The notes under the pieces: generated by a model
The model's database searches: none
What the model was told of the DNA's origin: nothing
Seen by the model: only the letters and a program-made list of their open reading frames with translations
Shown: positions 1 to 11,049 of the stretch, piece after piece
Position numbering within the stretch: the first letter of the stretch is position 1
Layout of the letters: each line of letters starts with the position of its first letter
Assembly (NCBI RefSeq): GCF_021347895.1
Contig: NC_067132.1
Coordinates: 6,416,268-6,480,267 of the forward strand
DNA: 64,000 nt
Direction of reading: 5' to 3'
Source: Acanthochromis polyacanthus
Lineage: Eukaryota > Chordata > Actinopteri > Pomacentridae
Position numbers and translations under genes: made by a program

Positions 1-1712
1 TGACCCCTCTTTGCCTAACAAACTTAATCAGTTTTATTGCCGCTTTGAAACTGAGGACACTGATCCTGTTGTTTTTTCTGCTTGTAATGTGCAGTGCAGT
101 CAAGGTTTTACTGTTCTCCAGGAGGACGTCCAGAGGGTTTTGTCTAGGACCAAGGCTAGGAAGGCCCCTGGACCAGATCGCATTCCTCCACGTGTCCTTA
201 AACTGTGCTCTGAGCAACTTGCTCCTGTTCTTACAGACCTTTTTAACATGTCACTCAGGCAGTGTACTGTACCACTCAGCTTCAAGAGGTCAATCATAAT
301 CCCTGTGCCCAAGAAGACACTTTTGACGTGTCTGAATGACTATCGGCCAGTGGCCCTCACATCCATTCTCATGAAAACCTTCGAGCGTTTGGTGTTGGAG
401 TATATTAGAGATCAGATACCTCTGTCTGTGGATCCGATGCAGTTTGCATACAGAAAAAACAGAAGTGTTGAGGACGCTATTTCCTTTGCTTTGAACTCTG
501 TCTATAAACATCTTGACAAAGGGAAATCATATGCAAGAATGCTTTTTATAGATTATAGTTCAGCTTTTAACTCGATGGTCCCATCAAAGCTTGTTCGCAA
601 GCTGAAATCTCTTGAACTAGATGATACCATTTGTAAGTGGGTCTTAAATTTTTTAACTTGTCGACCACAAAAGGTCAAAATCAATGGCTGTAATTCTGAT
701 GAGTTATGTGTCAGTACTGGTTCCCCACAGGGATGTATTTTAAGCCCACTGCTGTTTACCTTGTATACACATGACTGTAAAATATCGCATGAGAGTAATG
801 TGATAATCAAATATGCAGATACTACAACCATCATTGGACTTATTAGCTCAAACGACGAATCACATTACCGAGAAGAGGTAGAGAATGTTGTTTGCTGGAG
901 TAAAGAAAACAACTTGCTTCTAAACACTTCAAAAACTTGAGTTGATTATTGATTTTCGTCACAAGAGAAACCATTTGCCCATTACAATTCAGGATACTGA
1001 GGTGCAGATTGTTGAAAACTGTAAATTTTTGCGTGTCACTCTTTCAAATGATCTGAGTTGGAACTCAGATACTACCAGCATTGTTAAAAAGGCTAAACAG
1101 CGCCTCTTCTTCTTGCGCAAACTTAGGAAATTCACCCAAAATACGAAGATTCTTTAAAACTTTTATCATTGTGTGATTGAAAGTGTGTTAACCAGCTCTT
1201 TCATTGTGTGGTTTGGTAATCTCACCGTGAAAGAAAAGAAAGCTTTGGACAAAGTGGTCTGTTCAGCAAGAAGGACAATTGGCTACACCTTGCCGCTCCT
1301 GGAGGCCACATATAAAGCGAGACTCTTAAACCGAGCTTTACAGATTGTAAAGGACTCCTCAGGCCATCCTGCCAGGACCATGTTTGAAGTCCTTCCCTCA
1401 GGGAAAAGATATCGCTCAATCAAATGTACCACATCTCGTCACTTTAAGAGCTTCTTCCCACAAGCTGTGATCACTTTAAATAATGTATCTTGTTTTTAAT
1501 ATGTTTTTATTTCTGTTACGAACTATTTATTGGTTTTTAGCATTTTATTTTTAGGTATTTTATGTGGCATTGTTTATGTTCTCTGTTTTGTTATTGTTTT
1601 ACTTTCTTCTGTATTGCTGCTGTTTTTTAGATGTTGACAGTGCACTTTGAGCTCTTGCACCTTTTTTTCCAATGTGGTTTTATACTGCAAATGGCAAATA
1701 AACTTGAACTTG
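1..1712 (+). mobile_element. L2/CR1-group LINE, 5'-truncated by the window edge
   Basis: A non-LTR retrotransposon covering the reverse transcriptase and 3' UTR. The coding part (11-1499) is followed by an AT-rich 3' UTR that ends at about 1712 with an AATAAA-containing tail, as in L2/CR1-type fish LINEs. The next sequence is a hAT fragment, so one element has truncated or inserted into the other. The clade name rests on protein resemblance from memory. Confidence 0.85.
11..1499 (+). pseudogene. LINE reverse transcriptase pseudogene
   Basis: The first frame (11-940) reads from the fingers (KAPGPDRIP) through [22 protein letters not shown] and the A-motif region FIDYSSAFN to the B-motif region STGSPQGCILSPLLF. 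The catalytic F/YADD box is altered to YADT (around 810-825), so the active site is broken. A frameshift near 940 moves reading to the frame that continues from 942. A stop at 1157 and a further shift lead into the thumb and C-terminal part (1173-1499). The enzyme would copy its own RNA at the nicked target by target-primed reverse transcription. It is a dead copy. Confidence 0.85.
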
Positions 1713-1721
1713 CACTCCCGT

Positions 1722-2144
1722 AGCTGCGGGCACTTTTCCCATTCTTTAGGACGCCTCTGCCGGAGGTGCTGAAAGAGGTTAGTTGTGCTGCTACTCTTCG
1801 TTTTCACAGTACTTTTGCAAACCTTGCACATGACTGTAGTTTGCTCTGTGTCAGTCTTGTCAAAGCCGAACCACTTCCATATAATCGATGCAACATGAGG
1901 CCCTTTTCTTGCGACCAACTCTTTGTCTGCTGCTCTGTCCGCCATGACGGGGGTGTGAGTGTTTTGGCGGAAGGAGATGAGAGGCGGAAGCAAACTCCAG
2001 TGCACAAGTCGTGAAAGGCAGAAGAAGAATTTGTATTATTATATATTTAAGCTCGCCTCGATTTTACGATTTGGCAAATTTTCAAATCGTCAGGTTTTAA
2101 AAATGCGAATTAATCGAATTAATTTGATTTATTGCCCAGCCCTA
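1722..2144 (-). mobile_element. hAT transposon 5' fragment with BED zinc finger
   Basis: Read on the minus strand, the piece begins with the terminal sequence TAGGGCTGGGC (ending at 2144), typical of hAT-Ac elements. It then codes MADRAADKELV... from the ATG at 1945-1943. A BED-type finger follows, with C-x2-C (CKVC) and LFQHLRQRRP, in place of the usual H-x4-H. Coding ends at about 1722, where the LINE tail starts. Only the N-terminal DNA-binding part survives; the transposase catalytic domain is missing. Confidence 0.75.
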
Positions 2145-2717
2145 CTGCCAAGTAAATACATGAAAAATATGTGAACTTAACTGACATTTCTCACTATCTT
2201 TCCAACTGCCAAACCCCAAAAAGAAAGAAAATATTGAATCTTTTTTGCATTTAGCAAGAGAACTTTGCTGTGTTAAGTACTAAATTTACTCTTGAATTTT
2301 GTATCTACAAGCTCATCAAAGTTACCATTTTCGTTCATGTAAATCAAAGTTTCTACCAAAATCAGATATCAGAGAAAAGGAGTTTTTATCTGGTCTGTGC
2401 TGTAAAAATCCACTGTGTCCATGTCTTTTAAGGTAATACCAGAGAATATCTCTCTCCCTGTCTCTGTGCAAAGCATACAAGATTTTCAGTAGGCCCTTCT
2501 CAGAATAGCAGAAGAAACAAGTAAGAGGAGTAGAGTAAGGAGATTTTCCAGCTGTACTACAACTGCATCCATGTTTGTCAGTGCCAACAACACACCAAAC
2601 ATTTAAAAATGAGTCAGTCTGTAAGTGTGTAAAATATGACTGGAGTGATGTAAAGTCCAACGTACCTCTAGTGAAAGTTCTTTCCCACCAATATATAAGG
2701 ACTTTATCACTAGAGAT
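2145..2717. other. Unassigned intron 1 sequence
   Basis: AT-rich sequence between the hAT fragment and the Harbinger element. Open frames here, including a 135-codon minus-strand frame (2322-2729), show no recognisable domain and look like chance frames. Confidence 0.5.
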
Positions 2718-3150
2718 CTGGGGCCTCATTTATAAAACATAGCGTAGGATACATACTAAAAGTTTGACTACGCCAAAAATCTGAAAAAGGCGTACGCCAA
2801 AAAATATTCTGATTTATAAAACTGTGCGTACGCACAGCTGCACGCAATTTCCCCTTTATACATCACACTCCAGCTGGAAGATTGCACAGGTGGATCCACC
2901 TCACATCCCGCCCACAACACACCCACATTTTACCATGAATGGTCAATGTAAAGTAACTCATGAATGTATCTGCATATAAATAAGCTACTGATTCCCAGCA
3001 TTTTACGCAGCGCCGGCCTGCAGTCTTTTCCCCACACTGCTGTGCGTCAGGATGAATGAATCATGTTGACCCAGGCCACCCTGCTACTAAATTTGTTATG
3101 ATCATGTCCGATGTACAAATAATTTTTACACTGATTAAATGTACATTTTT

Positions 3151-3390
3151 TCAGTTCACATAGACAAATTCATCTTCACTTGGAGCCCTTACTGCAACAT
3201 GAGTGCAGTCAGTTACGCCGATTACATTTGGGAAACTGGACATTGCTGCAAATTGCCGTTTAATGTTGGGCTGTTCACCCACAGAGTGAAACCTGATGTA
3301 TTGACTGGCTTTATAATGTCATCCAAAACAAGCATTATTGTGCTGAGGGATGGTTGTGATATCCCAGACCTAAAGGACATCATTTAACTG
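3151..3390 (-). pseudogene. Harbinger transposase (HARBI1-like) DDE-domain fragment
   Basis: On the minus strand this reads a Harbinger signature, FPNVIGVTDCTHVAVRAPSE then DEFVYVN, which ends at a stop (3151-3153). The aspartate in TDCTH is the expected first catalytic D of the DDE triad. In this family the enzyme cuts and rejoins the element ends. Downstream domain parts with the second D and E are absent, so it is non-functional. Confidence 0.8.
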
Positions 3391-4858
3391 TATATCAGAC
3401 CCAGATACAGGGCTTAAAGTTTTCCGGCGCCGCGCCGGATTTCCGGCGCATGGAAGTGTACCATTTAAAAAAATTCATCCATCTCCGTCCCGAAGGCTCC
3501 AAGCATGTGCATCATTGTGCATTCAGTTGCTCCGTTTTAATCAATCAAACTCCAAATCCTACATTAAAAAATATATACCTTCTGTCTAGGCATGCGACTT
3601 TGTGATAGAACTTTTATCCAATTACAGTTTTCTAACTGCGAGTGCGCATCGACTGCTGGGCCACGATATGCTGCCCCCTCTTGGTTCGGCATCGACAGTG
3701 CTGCTTAGCCACTGATAAGAAATAACAGTATCCCACAAACAAAATCCAAACTTGCAATATTTGTTGGTGTTTTTTGTAATTATATTTAAAGCTAATTACT
3801 GGAAACACATTGATATATATATTGCAAATTATTTTATTTCTGCTTGGACTGTATACCCATTCCACGTGTCCCAGCCCTGTGGCTGCCTGGTCTCTCCAGA
3901 GCGCACGGAGCTCCAATCTGTGAGTGGTGCGGTGAAGAATCGAGCAGCTGATCACTGGTCAATAGCGTTGGAGCTTGTGTTTAGCCCAAAGACGCAGATA
4001 CTAAAGTTTGCTCAGACTTTGTGTGACAGAGGAGAGAGGATGTGTCTCTGCTGATTAACAAAGAGAGCAGCCGCTGCCGCGATCCCTGAGCCGCGGTGTG
4101 TTGACTCGCCCCATTGGCGTAAGTGCGTCAGTGGCGATGCGCGTGCACGCCCCACAGTCCCCATAGTTTCGCCACAAAATAAAAACAAACGGGCTTAGGT
4201 ATTGAATTTAAAAAAGTAACAAAAACAGAAGTTGTTGATTTTGTTTGATTTCTTAATCTTTAAAAATTTTCTATGTTTTACAACGACAAAAGGAAAAAAC
4301 GAAACAGCTATTTAGTTTGCTGGATTTTATTTTGAAAGGAAAAAAATCAAAGATCAAGCCATACGGATTTGTCCCATTATTCTCCTCAGAACATCTGTTT
4401 AGTTAAATATGCACAAACTGAATGTAGCTTAGGTGATATGAACCTTTTTTATTTGAGGACATATAGGATGTTTATAATAATGAGTTAAATAGCTCTCAGC
4501 AGATTTTGTGACCTTATGCATCCAAATGATGTCTAGCCACACACAAAAAATCTCCAATCTAAAGCAAATATTATTAGTAAGAAAAGAACGAACGTATGGG
4601 TTGTGTGAAATGAATAATGGATAGTTAAATAAGAATGTTCTTAGCCTGCTTTTCACCGTTCTTTCTTCCCAAAATATAGATAAAAATAGAAACAACATTT
4701 AAATTGAAAGCCAACTGAACAAATTATACAGTGAATACATTTTTTCCCTTGCCAAAAACAAACAAAATATGTGTCAGTTCAAATTGAAAATCAAATGATT
4801 TAAACTAATCACACAGATTATTGAGGTGTATCAAATGAGCAGTTACTAACATGTATGT

Positions 4859-5107
4859 GTGGTTATGTGCTACAGAGGGCTTCTTAATCAGATCTTTGTG
4901 AGAAATGGGCTGACTCCAGAGGAAAAGGCCAGAGTAGAAGTTCTTCAGCATGAGCAGTCCATTGCTACCAGGACCCAGATAAACCAGATCAGGAAGGCCC
5001 GGATTTCTTTGCTAGTTACAGAGTTTGAGAGAGTCAGCATCATGATCAACTTATTCAGAGGAATTTTATATTGTGAGGCAATAACTAAAATTGCATTTAA
5101 GAATTAA
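4859..5107 (+). pseudogene. Possible second-gene remnant inside Harbinger element
   Basis: An 82-codon plus-strand frame, divergent from the transposase pieces. Its core (NQIFVRNGLTPEEKARVEVL, then QHEQSIATRTQINQIRKARI) is charged and helical-looking. It is preceded by an acceptor-like ttatgtgctacag at about 4863-4875, so the true exon may start after that AG and not at the ATG. Harbinger elements often carry a Myb/SANT-like partner gene in the opposite orientation. That assignment is inferred from position, and I do not recognise a Myb repeat. Confidence 0.35.
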
Positions 5108-5920
5108 TACTAGTACTTTTATTACCTGCTTAAATACAAAGTTGGTATAGCAAGTGACATATGACAGTTTATTCTCTTGTAGTGTTCCAGAGAATATTAA
5201 ACAAGTTAATTCTGTTGTCTGTGTTTTGCAGTTTATTTCAACAAACAACATTTTGAACATGTTAAAAAGAAAATGTTCAGAAAATTCACAAACAAAGCAA
5301 AAAAGAAAAAAGAAATGACTTTGTCAAACAGTATTCTCCAAGCACTTAATATTCTCTTGAGACTGACACTTGAGATAATGTTGTAAGTAAAAATTGTGCC
5401 TTATGAAGGAAAGCTGCATAGTTTTGTAGCAGTTTTGTTGTGGTTGGTGTTGTTTTGAGTTCTTACTGAAGAAATAGAAATTATTAAAAGTTATTAATAA
5501 TACATGTACTTGATTTTCATGATTTTTTCCCCTTTATACTAAAATAAATCTTTGCAATTATAGTGATGTGGTATTGAAACATCAACACACACAAAAAAAT
5601 CAGACTTGGGGCACTTTCTAAAATGTCTTAAGTTTTGGCCAAGTAAGGTTTTACATTTGAGCAACAATAAAATAGTGGGATCATAATGGGCATTATTTCC
5701 ACCAGATGACCTCATATTTGCTCTGAATTAATAGAATCTCATATATATTGTGTTTTAGTGAGTTTTAAAACACATTTAAATACGTTTATTGACACTATAA
5801 ATTGGATCTTAGAAGTTCAGGCTCAGGATTTTTTCTCACTTTAAGCCCTGCAGATAGGATTTAGACAACAAATGTAACCTCATATATTCTTCATATAAAA
5901 CACATACCTGTCGGCCACCT

Positions 5921-6111
5921 GTCGCCAGAAACCTCAGAGTGATCAGCTCCTGTACCGGGATGGCGTGGTTTCAACGGGTGGGTCGGTCTAAGACAGAGCC
6001 CAGTTCAGCACATAGATCCAAGAGCACTGCTCTAGGGAATCTAAATCGACTTATTAGCCAGTCATCATCATGGGCCAGGAAATCCCCGTGATCCCTAAAA
6101 TCTCTCTCCAT
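5921..6111 (-). pseudogene. Harbinger transposase N-terminal exon remnant
   Basis: From the ATG at 6111-6109 the minus strand reads a HARBI1-type N-terminal helical region, with DDDWLISRFRFPRAVLLDLC then HAIPVQELITLRFLATGG. One in-frame stop (CGA to TGA type) follows DRPTR. A donor-like GGTATGTG lies near the end. It pairs with the DDE fragment about 2.5 kb away in the same orientation, so the intervening coding sequence is lost or unrecognisable. Confidence 0.75.
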
Positions 6112-6632
6112 TCTTATCTACCATTTATGTGACTTCCAGCAATGCCAGCACATCCATTGTGCCACATTACGCATGGCTTTCACCCGCTATTTATCCGCTT
6201 GATCAGCGATTGGACTGGTTGTCACATGCCTTCTCCCAGTTAGTAATCAATCAGTGCCATCCACAGCTCTATATCATTTGAAGATGGAAGTTTGATATAT
6301 GAACATAGTTCTGCAAATACAGTCGTAGGCCGAATGGCGCACTATAGGAACATCTACAACAATGAGTGTTTATGATTATCCGGCTCTACAAGTCTAATAT
6401 GTGATGACAATAAAGGTTTGAGATCAATCTGGCTTAAATTCACCACTTCACCCTCCGGCACTGCTGTTCCCTCTGTCTCCAAAATGTGCGTAAGCAAGCA
6501 TCAAGGTTGGCGCACCGGTGCGCATATTCTCACGCCAAGTTTATTTTTATAAATCACAACCTTTGCGTAGAACTGGCGTACGTAGCTTTCTCGCCCTGTT
6601 TTGTGCATACGTAAGCTTTTTAAATGAGGCCC

Positions 6633-6975
6633 CTGGCCAGTATTGGCCATGATGGAAGCTTATTGTAATGCATGTACATATATTCCATTTCACCATGTTT
6701 CATATCATACTCAGTCACACAAATACAGACTGTTGTGTAACTTTGGTCCTAATGCACGTCTGAAAACTTGAGTCAGTTTGCCAGATTTCAACTTTGGATT
6801 TGGTCAAAAATTTGATTGTTTATAAATGACACACAAGTGCACAAAATTAATGTCTGACAACCTCCTGACTTTTTGCTGGATTTTGTTTTGTATTTACTTT
6901 GACATCTGCGCAAAAAAAAAAAATAGCCATGCCTCAACTCTAACCCTCTTTATCATCTGCTTCTTATTCCTCTAG
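6633..6975 (+). other. End of tgfbr1 intron 1
   Basis: Unremarkable intronic sequence with an A-run (around 6910-6922). A pyrimidine-rich tract leads to the acceptor CCTCTAG at 6969-6975. Confidence 0.7.
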
Positions 6976-7227
6976 CCCTACAGTGTTACTGTGAACGCTG
7001 CAGCGCCAACTCCAGCTGCACAACAGATGGTGTCTGTTTCGTCGCCATACGCAAGTCAGGTAGCCGGCTCACCACTGAGCAACGCCAGTGTGTACATGAA
7101 AACGAACTGATCCCACGAGACCGGCCTTTCATCTGTGCCCCGTCCATCAAACATGACAGCGGCATTTACCCGATGTGCTGTACCACCGACTACTGCAACA
7201 AAGAACCTGACATTGGCGTCATTCCTG
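6976..7227 (+). CDS. tgfbr1: tgfbr1 exon 2: TGF-beta receptor type I ectodomain
   Basis: The exon completes a split codon, then reads LQCYCERCSANSSCTTDGVC and, later, ELIPRDRPFICAPS and CCTTDYCNKEPDIGVIPG. It has ten cysteines in the three-finger toxin-fold spacing of type I TGF-beta receptors and an N-glycosylation site (NSS). The motif IPRDRPFxCAPS is characteristic of TGFBR1. This extracellular part contacts TGF-beta together with the type II receptor. The acceptor TCTAG and donor G|GTAAAT are clean. Its 252 bp (phase 1 at both ends) is close to the human exon (246 bp, from memory). The signal-peptide exon was not found and should lie before the window. Confidence 0.96.
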
Positions 7228-8398
7228 GTAAATATACAGTTGAACACACTTGTTTATTTTGAGGGAATGTGTCATCTTGGGCCTGACTTTGAAGTGGATC
7301 TTCCATCAATGATTTGTATTGTTTGTTTTTTAAAGATATCCCTCTAATCACATACCAAGCTATAGTCTTACCACTGACAAATAGAATGCACAATCGAAAG
7401 ATATTTCTATGACCATTGCTAATGATCTCACCCGTCTAGAGTATATAAATTCAAAATTCAATTTCAGGCTTGAGCTAGAGAGGAGAGCGTAGCAGAAATG
7501 GACACAAAATGTGAAGATAATTTAATTAAATTTTGTTTCTACAGCACCAGTTCACAGCATATGTCATCTCATAGCACTTCAGATAGTAAGGTGAAGACCT
7601 TTTGAATTTACAGAGCACTCAACAATTTAAAGTTGACTTTGGAGCCATTAGGAACAAACAGTCCATGATGGTGGGAAGGAACTAAATGTAGCACTAAGAT
7701 CCAGCAAAACAAGTATAGAAACTAGTCCATGGTCTGAGGCTATTACAAGATTATTGGTGACTTTCGCAGTGCTGTCTCTGTGCTATGATGCATTCTACAT
7801 CCTGACTGAAACACAACAAACAAACCAGATGAGAGTTGCTCTCAGGTGTGGCTCACACTCTGGGTATAATCAGACAATAGACAAATGAAGAATGGACATA
7901 CCGGGTAGTGTCAGATTGCTTTGCGCTTTTGTCAGAAATGAAAAAAGGGAAAAGGGAAACACAAAAAAGATTGTTTTAAACTAAAGAGGTATTGTAGTGA
8001 TTACCAGTGATTCTCCATTAGTAATGACAGGGACAGAAATTTTGCATGTCTTTAACCATCAATAGTAAATCTGATGCCAACCACTGTAAGCTTTTGAAGA
8101 ACAGAACACCTCTCCACCAAATGGTGAACATATTATTTTCGTAATAAATCCTATTTCCCTTCCACAAAGCTTGTTTTGACCGCTGATTTCTGCATTCATT
8201 TAACTATTGCGTAAGCTCCACACAGAATTATCACCACACACTCATCATTTTAGAGCAACCTGCTGCCTCCAGTCCAAGATAACTTATTTACACCTCAGCC
8301 ACATTGGGCACATTACTTAGCCAGCAGTTACATGCAGGTAAAATAAAATATTACTTATATTCCTCAGTAAGTTATAATACTTACAGCAGTAGAGTCGT
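7228..8398 (+). other. Intron 2, first unassigned stretch
   Basis: Starts at the donor of exon 2. No coding homology or clear repeat ends were seen before the hAT target duplication at 8399. Confidence 0.5.
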
Positions 8399-8406
8399 GT
8401 GTCAGT

Positions 8407-9282
8407 TAGTGGTGCAACGGACCATCGTTGATCTGTGATCCGTAGGGATCGCTCTCCATGGTTCGGAATGCACATGGTCCGCAGATTGGATGATGAAAAA
8501 AAAGTTGTATGTGGTCACATGGAGAGCACATGTTTAATCCACATTAGTTGAGTGCAGCGGTAGTCATGACTAGCGAAGGAGCAGAGGAAATTGAAAAACC
8601 TTCTGCATCATTTAAGTCACCCGTATGGGGGCATTTTGGCTTGCCTGTAAAATACAGTGATGATGGAAAAAAAGGTCCATCCATCCATCCATCCATCCAT
8701 TCTCTATACACCGCTTTATCCTCACTAGGGTTGTGGGGGGGGGAGTGGGCTGGAGTCTATCCCAGCTAACTCGGGCAAAGGCAGGGGACACCCTGGACAG
8801 GTCGCCAGTCTGTTGCAGGGCTACATATACAAACAATCACACTCACATTCACACCTACCGAAATTTAGAGTAACCAATTAACCTCAGCATATTTTTGGAC
8901 TGTGGGAGGAAGCCGGAGTGCCTGGAGAAAACCCACACATGCACAGGGAGAACATGCAAACTCCATGCAGAAAGATCCCAGGAAAGCCGGGACGTGAACC
9001 AGGGATCTTCTCGCTGGGAAGGAAAGGTGGTGGACAAAACTATAACAGTGTGTAGGCACTGTGGCACAAGAAAGCCGCATGAGAGAGTAAATACATCGAG
9101 CATGGTCACCCATATGAAGCGATGTCGCTTGGATGTGTCAGTGACAGGAGCCAAGACTAAGGCTGCTCAACAACCACTTATCACCGCAGCATTTAAACAG
9201 CTGATCCGAAAATTGATCCGATCCATGACTCAAAATCATGATACGATCCGAACCATGAGTTTTTCGATCCGTTGCACCCCTA
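8407..9282 (+). mobile_element. hAT element with BED finger, split by a LINE tail
   Basis: Termini are TAGTGGTGCAACGGA at 8407 and its near complement TCCGTTGCACCCCTA ending at 9282. They are flanked by a perfect 8-bp duplication GTGTCAGT (8399-8406 and 9283-9290), diagnostic of hAT. The plus strand codes a BED-finger N-terminus: MTSEGAEEIEKPSASFKSPV (from 8566) and, after the insertion, VCRHCG...MVTHMKRC. The finger exon is split by the repeat at 8676-9022. No catalytic domain remains, so this is a deletion derivative that needs another element's transposase. Confidence 0.93.
8676..9022 (-). mobile_element. Teleost LINE 3'-end repeat with (ATGG)n tail
   Basis: Read on the minus strand it ends in an (ATGG)n run, seen on the plus strand as CCATCCATCCATCCATCC. 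It contains stretches very common in teleost genomes, such as TTTTTGGACTGTGGGAGG and GGAGAACATGCAAACTCC on the plus strand. It interrupts the BED exon of the surrounding hAT and is flanked by similar ggaaaaaaaggt/ggaaggaaaggt sequence, a possible target duplication. The family name was not determined. Confidence 0.7.
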
Positions 9283-9290
9283 GTGTCAGT

Positions 9291-9977
9291 TGCTCTTTGT
9301 TCAGTACTTTGAGCTACACACTGCATTTCATCATACCAAATTCTGTTTACTTTTGGAAACAGCTTGAGTGTTCTGTAATAATACCTCCAGCCCTACCTCC
9401 AGTTAACAGAGCAGGCTGCTGACCGCACTTTCATTAGTTTGCTTCATATGAGACTTTTCATCCTCACCTGCACTTTTGAAATGTTAAAGACTTTACACCT
9501 GCTTGATACAGCAATTTGCAGTTTTTCCCTTTGTCACAGTTGCCACGGTGACGCAGACAACAGATTTTGAATGTTGTTATGATTAATGTACTAGAATGTC
9601 CCTGCATTTTTCTGTCTCACCACCAAGATGCTTTGTATAAGGGACATAATTGTGGTGTTTTGATGTCTGTAAACACGTTCTTATGAACAGGATGCCTCAA
9701 GAGTGATTCATTGAGGAATATTCCTACTTCCATCACAGGTTGATGATCTGATTAGAATGGAGGGCACTTGTATGCAACATTGACGTATTCATGAGGAAAT
9801 GCTGAGTTCCCTGAATGTGCAGTAACTCCTTAACACGTTAAGCTAATAGGTTGAGACATGAAGTTAACTTTTAACTAAGGTTCACTCCTCAACCGCGCCC
9901 GTAATCACCTGGCTCCATATACCCGGTTAGCCCATCTAGCACTGCTCGTCTCGTTCTTTCCATGACAGACCTTGCTT
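9291..9977 (+). other. Intron 2 sequence, nothing recognised
   Basis: Mixed-composition intron sequence with no element ends or coding similarity that I can support. Confidence 0.45.
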
Positions 9978-9990
9978 CATGCCATTGCTT

Positions 9991-10330
9991 TTTTTTTGGA
10001 ACTTAATTTTTTTATTGAACACATATTTATATATACAAATATATTAAAAAAACAACATTTAGGAGATGCTTTCGTACTTCACAATAATAATACAGACAAT
10101 ACACTTGACAGTCTTTACATTTTCCATGGCATTCTTCCTTATTTCAGTTTTTTATAAGTCCATCTTATAGTTCTCAATTCGACCTACTTATAGGTCGTTT
10201 CATTTGCCCCTGTGCATAATACTGAAACATAAAACAACATTAATTCCATCAATTGTAGAAAGATACTTAACTGAACATGTGAACATCATCACAGTACCCA
10301 TATTATGATTGTTGTAATAATTACAACAAT
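9991..10330 (-). mobile_element. Retroposed insert with poly(A) and 13-bp target duplication
   Basis: A perfect 13-bp repeat CATGCCATTGCTT flanks this segment (9978-9990 and 10331-10343). The plus strand starts with a T-run, so the insert's poly(A) lies at its minus-strand 3' end. An AATAAA signal sits just upstream of the A-run on that strand. This is the footprint of L1-driven retroposition. The body is AT-rich and resembles an mRNA or LINE 3' UTR; the parent was not recognised. A perfect 10-bp stem with a 3-nt loop (10308-10330) abuts the 5' junction. Confidence 0.85.
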
Positions 10331-10343
10331 CATGCCATTGCTT

Positions 10344-10631
10344 GATCACATTATTTCAACACTATTTCAGAGAGCAAGAGCCACTCACCATGGATCCCGA
10401 ACTGCTGATTAATCCACTTGACTGTGGCAACAATCTGTTGAAGAACATTTCTCCTTCAGCCACTACATTCCCTCAGCAATCAGACTCCAGCCAGGCTTCT
10501 CTCCAAAGCTGCCTGTGCTCCATGGTTCGAATTCCTCAACCTCCAAACTAACTAAAGGAGCTCCTTCCCACAATTTGATCTCAGAGTTCTCATTCATCCA
10601 CAAGGCCTCAGAACACCCATCACTGCACATG
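10344..10631 (+). other. Intron 2 sequence with an unidentified open stretch
   Basis: A frame from 10342 to 10551 includes MDPELLINPLDCGNNLL and a serine/glutamine-rich segment. It matches no family I recognise. A gag-like N-terminus of an LTR element is conceivable, but there is no support beyond the MDP start. Confidence 0.3.
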
Positions 10632-11049
10632 TATGCTACCAGTCAGAAGTTTGAACACACCTTCTCATTTAATGGTTTGTCTTTATTTTCATGACTATTT
10701 ATATCAGGGGTGTCAAACATACTGGCCTGCCAGGGGGTCCGATCCAGCCCGTAGAATAAATCTACAAAATGAAAAAATACCTAAAAATCATGAACTACAT
10801 TTTTTGATAAAACTGCAGTTCCCATATTGTCTGCTAGAGGCACTTAGTTTAATTCAGAGTAGACATGACAACACTGTGACTCAGAACTTACAGCAGGTGG
10901 TGGCAATATGGAGTCTGGGTCTGCAAGTGGCATTTTGTCAACTGGAATTTTACCTGCTTTTCTGCTGGCCCTGACGCACTCATCAGCAAGATGTCTTCAT
11001 CAAAAAAGAGAAAAATGAACATCGAGTGTAGGATTTTCCATTAAAAATG

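Larger units (their letters stand above)
2721..6632 (-). mobile_element. PIF/Harbinger DNA transposon, decayed, 3.9 kb
   Basis: The inverted ends are GGGCCTCATTTATAAA at 2721 and the complement of GGGCCTCATTTAAAAA at 6632. They are flanked by the trinucleotide CTG on both sides (2718-2720 and 6633-6635), which fits the 3-bp duplication of PIF/Harbinger. Two minus-strand pieces match Harbinger transposase: an N-terminal part (5921-6111) and the start of the DDE domain (3151-3390). A plus-strand open stretch at 4859-5107 may be the remnant of the accessory gene. GCGTACG-type motifs are clustered near both ends. Confidence 0.85.

Noticed and set aside
2322..2729. 135-codon minus-strand frame between two transposons
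   Set aside because: No domain, composition like surrounding intron, and it runs into the Harbinger end.
1..6975. Candidate signal-peptide exon of tgfbr1
   Set aside because: No Met followed by a hydrophobic segment and a phase-1 donor outside transposon sequence; it is probably upstream of the window.
8680..8710. CATC repeats as a CRISPR-like or tRNA-linked array
   Set aside because: They are the simple tail of a LINE-derived repeat in a eukaryotic genome.
10342..10551. Frame with MDPELLINPLDCGNNLL as a possible gag or gene fragment
   Set aside because: Short, no recognised family and no LTR or splice context.
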